From: Urechis unicinctus
Taxonomy: Eukaryota > Annelida > Polychaeta > Xenopneusta > Urechidae
Assembly (NCBI GenBank): GCA_034190875.2
Contig: CM067354.1
Coordinates: 51,439,317-51,503,316 of the forward strand
Direction: 5' to 3'
DNA length: 64,000 bases
Position 1 is the stretch's first letter; each line of letters begins with the position of its first letter. The position numbers and the translations under genes were made by a program. Below, piece after piece: positions 23,886-36,030 of this stretch. Under the pieces are notes generated by a model. That model was not told the origin of the DNA, did no database searches, and saw only the letters and a program-made list of their open reading frames with translations.

Positions 23886-25139
23886 ATCGTCGCGTTTAGC
23901 TACCGCTTATAAAATGTTCCACTTAACAATCCATTTCATCAAAAATTAAAAACTGTCCGTGAAAACAAACCTCACATATTAAAAGCCTGCTGCGATATAC
24001 AATGATATTATACTTATGTGACTCTTTTAAGGCGTTTGCGTTGTTCATTTGCTTGCACATGCGTATTGTTATACCTGATCTGTGCCAGTTTGCATCCGAA
24101 ACTAAAGTTACAGCCTGAAGCTAATATATTATTGATGATTCTGTGCTCAAAATGTCCAGAAATGGATATAGCCAAGGCTTTTAACATCAAGAAAATTGAC
24201 CTTTATTTATAAAGTTAAGAAGGAAACAAAACACGCACAGATAAGACGTTACAAGTGGAACAAATAATCTTGTGCCTTTTAGAAGCCGTTGCTCTCGAAT
24301 GAACCTTTTTAATGCATAATCGTGTCTGCTGGGTGTATTGGCCGTATGTGATTAATGCATTACAGCCTTTAATAGTCTGCTTTAAGTAACCACTTATCTA
24401 ATTTGGGGCCAGTTGATGACAAACTGTTAAGTGTGGTCGTGCGTCCAGAGGAACGCATTATCCCAGATTTTTTTTAACCCATTCCGAAAACAGCCGTCAT
24501 GTTATTACTATGTATTCTCGTTAAGCCTCATGCATAATGTGCCACGACAACTGTCGTTTTGAATAACACAAACTCTAGTATGAATACAAACAAGTATAGC
24601 AATATAATATCTACATTATATGAGGTTTTTATCTAATATGATAAAGCAGAGATGATGGCAGATGGACTGATCAATGACATTTTAGCAATTGGAGAATCGT
24701 AGATTTTGGCCGTCAGACATGCATTCAACTACGATGCACCACCATAGTACAGCACACCTGAAATATATAGTCACAGTTTATTTCTCTTAGTGGAGAAATA
24801 GGGTTAAGCTTTCTTAAGATCGCAGGATGAGGTGCAATGCGGCTGATGTGTTTACAGAACTGATGATGCCTAAATAACACAGCCTATGCTACATAATCAC
24901 AAGTAGCCAAATTGCAAAAGCAGCTCTATTTTGAGGAATTTACTAAAGCAGTGCCTCTCTGTAATTAGAAAAAAACCGGAATGCAAACGTGAGATAGGAT
25001 TTTAAATCTGCTTTAAATTGCCTTTTCTTTAATATGATGCAATATTTATCAAGAATAACAAAGTGATGTACAATTAAAAATGATATCTTATTTGGCATAT
25101 AATTAACATTCCCGACGGGGGATAAAACATGCTGAATGT
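23886..25139. other. No recognised content
   Basis: AT-rich sequence with no convincing match to the flanking repeat units, no domain-bearing open frame and no clear repeat. It may be very diverged unit sequence. Confidence 0.4.
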
Positions 25140-25480
25140 AAGCACAGCGTCATGCTTATACAGTTAGTGTCGATAGCTTTGTTACGAATGTCGATAGATT
25201 ATTCATATTCACGACATTGATATCTCTTCATTCTGTTTTGTATACTGAAATCGAACCATTGAAAAGAGTGAAAACTTTTGCGCATGGCATTAAGCATCAA
25301 AGCTTTCCTCAAGATCAGACATATATTGTTAACCATGTGTTAAATTAGCCAGTACTCCACTTGCTGCTTCTAGGCATTACCGCAACACGTCGAGTATGTA
25401 ATGAATGTTATATGCACTATCGTTAGCCTCGCCATGATAGGAGCATCTAGCGAACGTTGTTATATAACAAAGACATATTC
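25140..25480 (-). repeat. Inverted unit fragment III (old)
   Basis: Matches 27,025-27,365 in direct orientation (shared CATTACCGCAA, GCGTCGAGTATG and GTTATATGCACT) and, more weakly, 32,095-32,275. The latter is the complement of unit A around 3,115-3,215. This indicates a further old inverted unit. Confidence 0.65.
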
Positions 25481-25760
25481 GCGTTCGATTACTATCAGTT
25501 TGAATACAATACAATGGAGTCAGATGCTGAGCGCGTTTCATATTCCGAACGTTGTCAAAAAAGCGCCTTGGTGACGCTCGTTAGGGGATGTTCAATTCGG
25601 CAGTTAACTTGCGCGTAGTATCATGTTGAATCACCAAAGTTGCTAAATTTCGACGAGTTTTATTGCACATTAAAATGATTTCAATTAGGCCCTATGATAA
25701 CCAAATTTCATCAGCGTGGTAGGTCAAACTAAAGTCAATGCTAGTTCCTTAAACATTTTG

Positions 25761-25935
25761 AATCTGGGTGTTTGGGATATAATCGGGCCTAGAGGGGTTG
25801 GGGATATAAAAGGGCCTTGCCCAGATTATACCCCGGGGTATATAATGGGCTACCAAAGCATATACCCGGGTATGAAATAGCATAGCCCACTTTAAACCCG
25901 GGTATTATCTGGGCTGGAGTATATCTCAGGTATTA
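25761..25935. repeat. Array of CCCGGG-centred palindromes
   Basis: Several ~32-bp imperfect palindromes occur in tandem. 25,819-25,850 is centred on CCCCGGGG, 25,862-25,873 is the perfect ATACCCGGGTAT, and 25,884-25,915 pairs AGCCCA with TGGGCT around CCCGGG. Half-units such as GGGATATAATCGGGCC and GGGATATAAAAGGGCC precede them. The array is markedly more GC-rich than its surroundings and sits exactly where the inverted unit II homology ends. Confidence 0.8.
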
Positions 25936-27365
25936 AAACAAATGGAAGTAATTAAGCATGATGAGAATGAGTTACATGTGGTGCATAGGGCAAGTTAGAG
26001 CATACCTTTGACATTCTGACAAGTATTGAGTTGTTATGGTGATGGATTTGAGCAGTTTATCAAATTACAAAGAAGCGACACAGCATTGCATAGTCGCCGT
26101 AGCAGAGTACGCGAAGCCATGAAGGCTGTTGAAAAATCTTGCTCAGAAGCCCGTGTGAACATTCCGACAGCTTGTACTTATATATTATGGACTAAGCATT
26201 ATTATTCGTCATGATATTCTCCATGGATGTACGTTAACACCAGAAGTAGGAGATTAAGTTATTTTAGCCGGTTGCTTCATCGTTTTAGATGGAAACAAAA
26301 GAAGAATCTTCTTGTGGGGCAAGATTATGGGGGTTATGATTACCAGCAAGATGCCAGCGTGATGATATATGTATCTTATGTTATATAATTGGACAGATTA
26401 TTGTAAGCATTACATTGATCATATTCACGTTGCATTCTTTTTTGAATAAACAAATCACATTCATTGAATGATAAGTGAGGATGTGTGTAGGAATTATGTA
26501 ATTTATTGCTATTAACCATTTATGAGGAATGAGACCGGCACATATGACGCAAGAACGAGGCAATTGGGAATGGGGCTAGCTTCTGTTCCACTAATGATTG
26601 TAATTCTTTATATGAGTTACATGTTACCAACTCTGTTTGGCTACACCCTGATGTTAAAGACAGTATAATGTAATGGCCAAATCGCGTGACAAGTAGCAGT
26701 AGGTGAAATAATATAAGGGGACGACTTCATATAATAATAGACAGTTCACACCAAACATGGCAATTATATTCCGGCAATGTGTTTTGCTGGATGTGCAGGA
26801 GCGATGGATATTGGCCTAACCACAAATAGTTGATGGCAGTTAAAATTGTTCCATGAGTTAGCCGTTGATGTTCAGTTGGTTTCTGATTATATGCACATGC
26901 GAGCCGCTGATCAATAATATATTGACGTCGAAGAGAACTTGTTTTACAGCGCAAATATTCCACCTCGTTATTGCTGGATGTGGGAACATGATCCATATGT
27001 ACTGAGCCCACTCAATCAGCTGTATAGTGTCGTAGGCTATATCTATTAAACATATTCACGACAATGATATGTCTCCATTCTGCATTTTTTTACAGAAATC
27101 AATTATAAAAATTCGTGCACATGGCATTAAGATAGGGGAAGCTTTATAGAGAACGTGTTTTTACTCCGACATAAACGCATCCTATTTCAAGCACCGACAT
27201 ATTATGTTAACACTGTGGTGTTAAATTATCCACTACTCCACTCAACTGTCTGCTTCGAGACATTACCGCAAAGCGTCGAGTATGCAAGGAGATGTTATAT
27301 GCACTCTCGTAAGCCTCTCCCTGAAAGGAGCATCACGACCAAAGGTTTTATATAACAAAGACAGG
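25936..27365 (-). repeat. Inverted unit II (old, diverged, transposon-free)
   Basis: Complementary to unit A 9,710-9,360 (for example GCCGGTTGCTTCATCGTTTTAGAT and the AGCTTGTACTTATAT region) and to the 9,060-9,140 block. It then reaches sequence equivalent to 3,200-3,115 by about 27,000. It aligns collinearly with inverted unit I (30,360-32,275). No transposon sequence is found in it. Confidence 0.75.
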
Positions 27366-27559
27366 TTTAAGCCCCTCGTTTAGATTCAGACACACCGCCC
27401 TGAGACTCCAGAAATGATAAGTTTAGGGTGGAGTATATACATATATTGCATTTGCTTTAATGGCAAGGATGTTAGCTATGTAATGGTAGGAAAATGATAC
27501 GATGTATGTGTAAGTGGTAATATATCGTGGTTTTTTGCGCCTAAAAGTGCCACAGACAC

Positions 27560-28700
27560 ACATGTGTTTATTAACCCATTTCCGCCATTCGCATACTGGA
27601 TATCATGGAAGGAATAGTGCTTCAATTATCAGATGGCCCGCTCTGTGGTTCAACAGCTGAGAGCCGTACTTGAGACATGGCTTTACAAATTTGCCATAGT
27701 TATTTCTCTTTTTGGTTAATTCACCTTTTCTCACATCAGTGACTCCATTAAACAAGACCAATGGAAACACTAATTGTGGCAATCTTCATCGGCGAGCTTC
27801 TTTAAACACATACATTTAAATAAATAGATACGAGGTCGCGTCAAGGAGATCAGAATCCTGGTTCTCTCAATTATGTTTCACCCTATTGCTACTTATCATA
27901 TACGTTCACAACACCTTACCTAACTTACTCGCAAGTTTGGTCGAACATGGGCCCTGTTCAGAAAGGCTTTTTCGGGTTTCATTTTAGTCATTAAGTTGAA
28001 CAAAGAGTATGCTATAGTGGCATTGTCTGCTTAAGAATCTATCATAGCTCAGAATGCGTGATCATGTATTAATATACTGGTGACCCCACAATGCATAAGT
28101 TGTTGAATTGGTTGGTTATTGAAATGTGGTTCTGTTCTACTATACGATGATGCGCCCTGTTTGTACAGAAATATGAAATTCATTGCCAACTTAGTGACTG
28201 TTTGTTTAAAATTCATGCCAACTTGGCAATTATTCCTCATGCTTTCAGCAAAGATGCCCCACAAGTCTCAAATAGCACACACTCCTTTTGTTTGCTACAA
28301 ACAAGTACACATGCACACTAGTGCATCAGAAGTCAGATCCGTTATTAAAAGTAAGGCATAATGAAACCGAAACACTTCAGATGACTTGCATTACAATTTG
28401 CTAAGATACTAACATTGTACAGCGCATAACAAGCCTGATTCAGATGTCATTTTGTTTTGAATCTAAAATGTGTTGTCTAGAGTCCGCATTATGTGACGGG
28501 TGTTTAGATTTCCGCATACCAATTAAAATCCACCTGATCAAGTCCTAGATATTGGCCATTATAATGTTCATTACGTTTTTTGACATTGTTATTGATCAAA
28601 TAGATAGTCGCTTTCCTCTTAAGTTAAATATTGAACATTGAATAAGCCCCTCCTCTGTATATATTGCTTAACTATGATGGTTGCAATTAGGCACTGTTTT
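27560..28700 (-). repeat. Inverted copy of unit A 2.7-3.1 kb
   Basis: 27,700-27,900 is complementary to A about 3,090-2,870 (shared CGAGGTCGCGTCAAGG and GGTTAATTCACCTTTTCTCA), and 28,560-28,690 to A about 2,850-2,720. Between them about 650 bp (27,900-28,550) has no counterpart in A. This shows that the A-only segment is ancestral. Confidence 0.7.
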
Positions 28701-29150
28701 AACCAGTTTTTATTACTCTTTAGCTATTCAGCTCCTTTTTAAAATAAAATGAAAAACAACTTATGTGCGAAAGGTTGATAGAATATCTTTTGTGTAATGT
28801 ACCGTTTATCTTTGTTTATTTGTATTTAAATAAGATAGTAAGTACATACAAAGTAGGATGTGTAACACACTGTAAAAACAGGATTAGCCATAAACTTTGA
28901 GAGCACAATCGGCGACGCTTTGACATCAGGTACATTAATGACAAACAACACAATAATGGCTACCATCATTCGTTGATTGTGTGTATTACTTATGGTGTGA
29001 TTATGGCACTAACTGCTGTAAAGAAGCACTGCTTGTCTCAACAAATGAGGGAGTTTTCCAAGTAAAATATTTTCATATCTAGATACTTCTTGATAATATA
29101 TATGGAGGAGGAATATGTAAGTGACCCAAACACCAAGTGCGTGTGAAGTA
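28700..29150. other. Very diverged inverted unit sequence
   Basis: Weak complementarity to unit A around 11,100-11,200 (GAATATCTTTTGTGT and TAGCTATTCAGCTCC). If real, it marks the head-to-tail join between two old inverted units. Otherwise unremarkable AT-rich sequence. Confidence 0.35.
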
Positions 29151-29151
29151 C

Positions 29152-29980
29152 TGACTGTCATGGCCGCCATTCAGAGGTGCACAATATATGCGACCAGAAT
29201 TCAACTGACTTGATAGTGAGTGAGTGGTAGAGTGGCGCTGGAGCTTATGTCAAATGACGTCTGTGTCCGGTATCAGATCAAAGAATGCCTGGTATCAGAT
29301 TAAAGGTAATGCTGTAAAGAATGCACTGAGCGGCTTTGTATGAAGTGGACTACCAGCAACCCGTCCTGTATCGACCCAAGCACTATGCTTAATATAGACA
29401 CGAAAATATGAGAGAAAAGCTCTTAACTATTTCCAATTGATTGTTATGAGATTTATCTAAAATCAGGTAGTATCGCTACTCTTTGCGCACTTTTTGCACT
29501 TATAACATACGATATTGCAATTAGGAATGCGGACAAAAGGGTATTCTGACTCATTGTAAATTTTAAGAGCAAATATGTCAATCCCCTTTATGTATGTGGC
29601 TAGGTTCTACAAATCATCCCCGATCAGAGTAGTGTGATGATTTGCAAGCTTTTTTCATAAGCACCGAAGAAAATATTCAGCGAGTAGCATCACAGCATTT
29701 GCAAGTTTGGTGATTCATTTTGCACACCTGGGGGCATTTCTATCGTGAACACCTAATAAAAGTTACAATGAACAATCACGGACGCATCTAATGGGATCAT
29801 TCAGTGTAACATATATAGACTTCCTCTTGATTTGATACCAGACTAAAGTACACAAAACTGTCGTTTTACGTCAGCTCTAATGCCAATTTGCCCTTCACTT
29901 CCCAACCATTAGAATGCTGGTCGTGTATTTAACGAGCACTATGTACACTCCTAACTGCAGGGCCATAACAGCACAGCTTA
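29152..29980. repeat. Long imperfect inverted repeat
   Basis: The left arm (about 29,152-29,292) matches unit B about 20,290-20,430 in direct orientation. The right arm (about 29,815-29,978) matches the same B stretch in complement. The spacer is about 520 bp. This is a rearrangement junction where direct and inverted unit sequence meet. Confidence 0.6.
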
Positions 29981-32280
29981 AATCTACGGATCAAGTAGTT
30001 CAGGAAGTTCAGGAAGGACGAGCGTGGTCCTAGGGTATAATATGACTTATGTTGCTTATCTCTATAATGAAGTACTTAATTAATTTCTTTTTCTTTCCGC
30101 CAAGGACGCCAATTACCTGACACAGTTAGTAATACAAGTATCCTAGTTGTGTGGAGGCGGGGTTTGGAGGTGATTCATCCTGTGATATTTTGGGTGACCT
30201 TCGACAAGGACATTCCCCCGCCCACACTCACAAAAATGCACGCACACTTACGCACATGGACATGGGCCTGGTTAATTGTGATACAATAGTGATAGATTGA
30301 TTCAAGCAAATAACACCCAGTGCAGAATGAGCCGCAATAAAAAAACGGATGCAATTAAACATGATGAGAATGAAACACATGTGATGGACAGCTGTAATAT
30401 GTTGTAGTGTAGGTTAGAACATACCTTTGTCATTCTGCCAGTTATTCAGTTGTTATGATGATCGATGTGAAAAGCTTAACATATTACGAAGGATCGAGAC
30501 ATTAATACAACGTCTGAGTACGCGAAGCCATGAACACAAGCCCAGGTGACAATTACTACGGCTTGTATTTATATAATCTGAATTATGCATTATTATTCGT
30601 CGTGTTATTCTTCATGGATGTACGTTAACACTAGTAATGTAATTTATTGTTATAAACCATTCATGAGCCCTGAGAACGCCATATATGACGCGGGAATGGC
30701 CCTACGTTGGTTGTGGCTTGATACTGTTCCACTTATCAATTGCAATTAGTCTGACATAAAACAAAAGACATAAAATGACTATTTGGACCCATTGAGTTTG
30801 TATTAGATGAGTACCTATACAAATATTGGACTTTTGAAACAACTCTGCATTGCTACATCCTGATGTTAACGGGCTCAAGAGACGTACATTGTAATGTCAA
30901 GGCCGAATAGCTTGAAAAGTGGAAATAAGTGACTTAATATGCTGAACAGGAATAATAATAGACAGGAATATTTCTATTTGCCACGTTGAATATGTTTGTG
31001 TTTGGTCGATTAATATTCATAGATGAAAAATATTACTGTTCTATTACAACATTTTCTATCGCAGTTGTCATCCGGAATGAATATGGATACAATTTAAAAG
31101 AAAAATAAGATTGCTGGAAAATCTATAGATACAAACCTATATTGTTTTCGTCGACAAATGACAAGTTTTTCTGCTATACGCTGGTTTATTGCTCAAGATA
31201 GATAAGTTTACGCTAGTATTATGGCTATATCACCTAATGTACCTTAAAGGCAAATAGTTATGGTATGCTTAATTGATGCATGCGGTGTAGTAATTAATTA
31301 ATCAAGTAACACAACGTTTCACTAGCGTAACGTACTTAATTTTATTGCTGCTTCAGTTTGTACATTTCATTGTACTTTCCTAATTCAATATATCATGATG
31401 CGAATATGCGAACAATAACAGAGAGCCTATGTTACATAGTATAACGCAATCTAGGGGCAGATTATTATCACAAATACTTTTATAGCTCTATATGGTCATG
31501 TAAGGGAGACTATATGTATGTAGAGATAACTATATCACAGCTTCCAGCAAGGTCATTTGACTACTAGAAATAAAAGCTATAGAACGTTCATGGACTGATT
31601 TAAATACTGTTTATCATCATAAGACCACAAAATGATCCATTCAAAGCAGTTTGTTACGTGACTGGCTTTCAGTTGTACACCGGCAACGTGTAAAGCTGCA
31701 TGTGTTTATACAGGTGTCGCGGTTATGGGCTCAATCAAAAGTAGAATGATGGCGATTACATATTTTCCACTAATTGCACATGCAAGCCGATTAATGCTAT
31801 ATGGTTTACTTCCCTTCACGCCAAAGAGAGGTTATTTTTCAGCATGAATATCCGTTCCAACCTGTTGATAGCTGGATATTGGACCATGAACTGAGCACGC
31901 TAATTATGCTGTAGGGGTACAGGTTTTAACAACATTGCACACGGAACAGTATACATAATCAGGATAACATTAGATAGGTTCTTAATGTGCTTAGCTTTAA
32001 CAACGCCCAAGCACATTAAATGCAGCGCAAAACAATAGTTGCATTTGATTTTACATCGATTTTTCATTCATTTACCAATACGGAGTATAACAATGGTTGT
32101 TTAGATTGTCAGTGTCGATAGCTTTATTTCGCACATGGCGCGATAGATTATTTACATTCACGACAATGATCTGTCTTCATTCTGCAATGTATACAGAAAT
32201 CGACCCATGGTTAGGAGTGAACAATCTTACACATGCCATAAATATAGAGGAAGCTTTCTTGAGAACGCGTTTTATATCTG
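29450..32280 (-). repeat. Inverted unit I (old) including transposon-free site
   Basis: Reading downward from 32,275 it follows unit A from about 3,115 through the transposon insertion point to about 9,920, then the B-type 1.3-kb segment. Key matches: 31,480-31,565 with A 3,555-3,625, 31,344-31,375 with A 7,456-7,487, 30,600-30,720 with A 9,460-9,060, and 30,150-30,240 with the GCGGGG-containing block. It is more diverged than A from B, with several internal losses. Confidence 0.8.
31344..31490 (-). repeat. Transposon-free homologous site
   Basis: The complement runs from left-flank sequence (CATGACCATA, AGCTATAAAAGTA, CATCATGATATA) directly into right-flank sequence (ACAATGAAATGTACAAACTG) with no transposon between. 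About 28 bp of left flank next to the TTAA is also absent, so it is not a perfect empty site. It still shows that the transposon is an insertion into the unit. Confidence 0.75.
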
Positions 32281-35200
32281 GATTGCCCAAAATACAATGT
32301 GGCAAATGATTTCCATTGTAATATGATAAATCTATGATTTTTATCAGTTTTCTGACGACAGTTCCGCTATGTGTGAATTCGTTTAATACGCTCTTAAGTC
32401 GAGCTTCTTGGCATTAATACAATACCGTATAATGGTAGGTTACGAACATGGCGAGAGACACATACGAATATCCCGTGGATTTTCCACATGCTATCACCAT
32501 TCGATGTGGTTCGTGATGACAATTTACGACGGAGTGGTTTCTTCAATCATTAGCAGCAGTAGCATAATGGAACCCAACAGGGTGTAATTGGTTAGGTCAC
32601 TCATAATTAAAAATATAAATGGTTCATATTGGTTATGGTTAAGTCCACGATATATCAATATGAGCATTATATTAATAGTCAACAGTAAATGTGCTTTCAA
32701 GTCACTAATAGCATTGCAAATAACCGTTAAAGTGATAGATATGTCATAAACAATGAACAACTTGAGCACAACGAGGGCGTGATCGCTTTAATTCCTTTTG
32801 TCGTTGGCTATTTCGTTCAATCTATATTGTTGTAAGCTATCAATAAGGCCACTAACTAATGAGCCAGATGGTAACAATAGTCATAATAATTGAATTTATT
32901 CACCACATTGAATATTTAGTGTCCAGGCATCTGCGTCGTTATGGTGCAGAATATCATTATGCATTTTAGTCATCCTGCTGCTTCGCGAACCGCTGACGGT
33001 TTTGGGGGACGCTGCTGCTTTGATGGGCAAAATGTTGAATCGATAAAACGATTAAAATATTCACATGCAACGGACGTGATTCCAATCAAATATTTTAGGG
33101 TCACATTTCTGTGTCGCATATATGCGTTTGAAACATTTGTGGGTTATCTCGATGAATGCAACATAACATTGACAGGTTTACAAGCTATTTAAAACCATTC
33201 CAATTACCTGTTTGTCAAACAATGGGATGCAGTTTATTTTTATGGTCTAAGTTTGTTGTCAATGCACATCTATGAATTATTAAACATGGTGTAATAGCAC
33301 GCGTTCCTATATGCATCGTTATACCACGCTTTGCTAATTCCATCGCTTATAAGAACAAATGAATTATGCATGAAATCAAATGTTTTCCGATTAGATGTGT
33401 TGGTAACAGTAAGCACCAACCAATCACGATTAGTCATAAAAAGTGGTAGTTATGCATGTTGTGTCAAGCTGCGGGAAAGACCCATTACCTATGACACCCC
33501 CAATATCTTAAAGAAGCATGGTAAACATGGTAAAAACTCGTTGGGACAATAAAAGGATTTATATCAATTTGCACATCAAACATGCAATTGTAGCCGAGAA
33601 AAATACTCATATTCACATCTGTTATCACATTGCTTTGGCGATATTCCAGAGCTGTCTCCTTTGTATTCAGCCTTTTTGGTGGTTATATCCGCTGCCAATA
33701 ATTAATATTCTGTAATGAATCGCGTGCGTAAATGTCAACACGCATTGTCACATGCGCAAAAACAGACCTGTAATTTTAGCTAAATACTCTCCGCGATACT
33801 ACACAGATGGGTGAAATTTTGTTACCGTCCGTCGCATTGTGACTCAATGGAGCTAGCTATACACTCCTTGCAGCTTCATTCTGGCGGCAAACAGTGAGAC
33901 AAACCATGCAATACATAGCATGCATAAGTGTTGTTTCATCAACGCAATACCCTACGCCATGATTGATATAACGCATATACTGTATTGCATGCCGATATGA
34001 ACTGCTTGCTTTTTTCATTTAATTTACCTTTTACGATATGTTATTCGATTCATGAACAAAATTGACCGCCTCAAGGGTTATTCCACTGACATATTGATAA
34101 TAGAGTTAACTGCCATGCCTTGAGGCAATACGAACGGCGCCATTATTAAATGCATCCCAGACCATTAAATGTGACGCTCAATACATTATATGTGATTCTC
34201 TGAATTTGAGGGGTTTGTTGAGTGATAAAGGGAGGCAAAGGGTTGCTTAAGGCCACGGATAAATTGTACACAATTAACATACAAATCGACGATACAGTCC
34301 AGGACAACAGATGCCCATTACTGTAAAATTTTAAACCAGTGACAATGATATTTTCCGTAAAATGGGATGCATAACGGTTATTATATCCACTGAATATCTT
34401 ACCGTCGTGATAGATGTATTGCATATACTGTTGTAGTATATGGATACGAACTAGTTGTACACAATTTAGCAGCTACAATATTTCCTGAATATCCGAGTGA
34501 CCAGCTTATGGTCTCAAACTAACCATGAAACAATCCTACTTTTATATTGTTTTTAAATGAAATTTGCTGATATCAAACACATCCGCTGGAATAACTGATC
34601 CATTCATAGTGAATAGAGTATTCATATGGCAATGCATACAACAGCATCCGCTGGAGACCATAGCCACTACGCGGCGCTGATTCGGTCGGTTATGTGCGCA
34701 TAATGTAAATAATACATTGAAGTGTATTAGTTGAGTAGAGTACATCCTAGCTGAAACCAGATATAAACCTAGTCTGCTTCAAGTCGATATAAGATAGAAC
34801 CTTCGATATGTGCAACTCAGTTAAAATGGTCCGCCGAAGGAGAGTGGCACTCTTGTCATTAAATCATTTGCATTATTTAGCGACACATTGTCCAATGCAA
34901 ATGATGACCCGATAATTGCTATTGCCAGTTATTCCCTTCGCTAGACAAAAACTAAAGACAGCGATGGACTAAAGTTCCTTTATCTTAGCATTTGCTTTAA
35001 TTGAATTTACTTGGCAAACCGTCGGAGACATCGTCTTGACTGTTGAAATGCTCGATCAATCCATGGCATCGAACATTTTTCTTGTAGTCTTGCACATGTT
35101 AATTCATTCACCTTAAGTCATGTAAAACTTCACTTTACCTATCTTTGATTTGAGCTATTTTCATTAACGTACCAACATGCCACCGTGCTCCCCGCGGGTG

Positions 35201-36030
35201 ATTGCCCCCTAGCACACCTCTTTATTAAGTTTGCATTCTATACATGTTCCTTTTGGAATGATGCAATCAGCACTTTGCTGTTTGAGTGTCCAAAAACTAA
35301 TGTAAACACAAATTGATCGTGCACAAGGCTGTGCAAGCAATAAAAAAACTGACGTTACAATTAGTTTTTCCAACGAATGAGCTTTTTTCCAACGAGAATG
35401 CTTAATAGGCTCGCTCATACTGTATACTTAATATAATCGTGCCGAAATTTGCAACATTGAACAAGTCATGCACAACGCTATTTGTGTACACGATTATGTG
35501 CGTTGTTTGTGCATATTTAGATCACTCTGTTGGTTCACAATATGCCATTGACACTAAAGACGAAAGCCAAAAGAACCATGTATTTGTCTCAAGCAATCTA
35601 CGTAGCCTTAAACTAAGTAGCCCTCATTCATGGTTAGTCTGATGACCTATTTGGCATTGTATTAGCCGCCGTGCCCTGAGGCAATTCGTGTAACGCCACT
35701 ATTATATGAATCTCAGCAAATGAAATGTGACATTACATACGCTACATGTGATTAGCTTCTATTCTCTTTATTTGCTCGATGGGTTTATTGAGCGATAGGA
35801 AATATAGAGGGCTTCTTAATGGCACTGACAAATTGTAGACTGTTGACTGTGCAGTATTTGTATATCGCTGAGAAGATGATGACAAATTAGAAGTAGATCA
35901 CATTGGACGACCGCATAACAGTATTGGGAATTCGCAATCCCATCGATGCTGTATATTATTCACCGCATTTGAATGTGATGGCGACCATATGCCACGCATT
36001 GATGTTTAGCACTGGAGCTCAAACTAACAA
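32280..36030 (+). repeat. Block C of second large repeat family
   Basis: Matches block D in order: 32,290-33,115 with 58,390-59,155; 33,139-33,560 with 61,228-61,645; 33,550-34,620 with 62,690-63,740; 35,640-35,800 with 63,757-63,905. Runs such as GGTTACGAACATGGCGAGAG are perfectly conserved between the blocks. About 1 kb (34,630-35,630) has no match in D. No protein domain was recognised. Confidence 0.88.
34110..35840 (+). repeat. Internal ~1.55-kb subrepeat in block C
   Basis: 34,110-34,280 and 35,670-35,840 share a diverged pattern: CCTTGAGGCAAT or CCCTGAGGCAAT, then TGTGACGCTCAATACATTATATGTGATT-like, then GGGTTTGTTGAGTGATA-like sequence. Block D holds the equivalents at about 63,208-63,385 and 63,790-63,905, so the subrepeat predates the C/D duplication. 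Confidence 0.65.
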
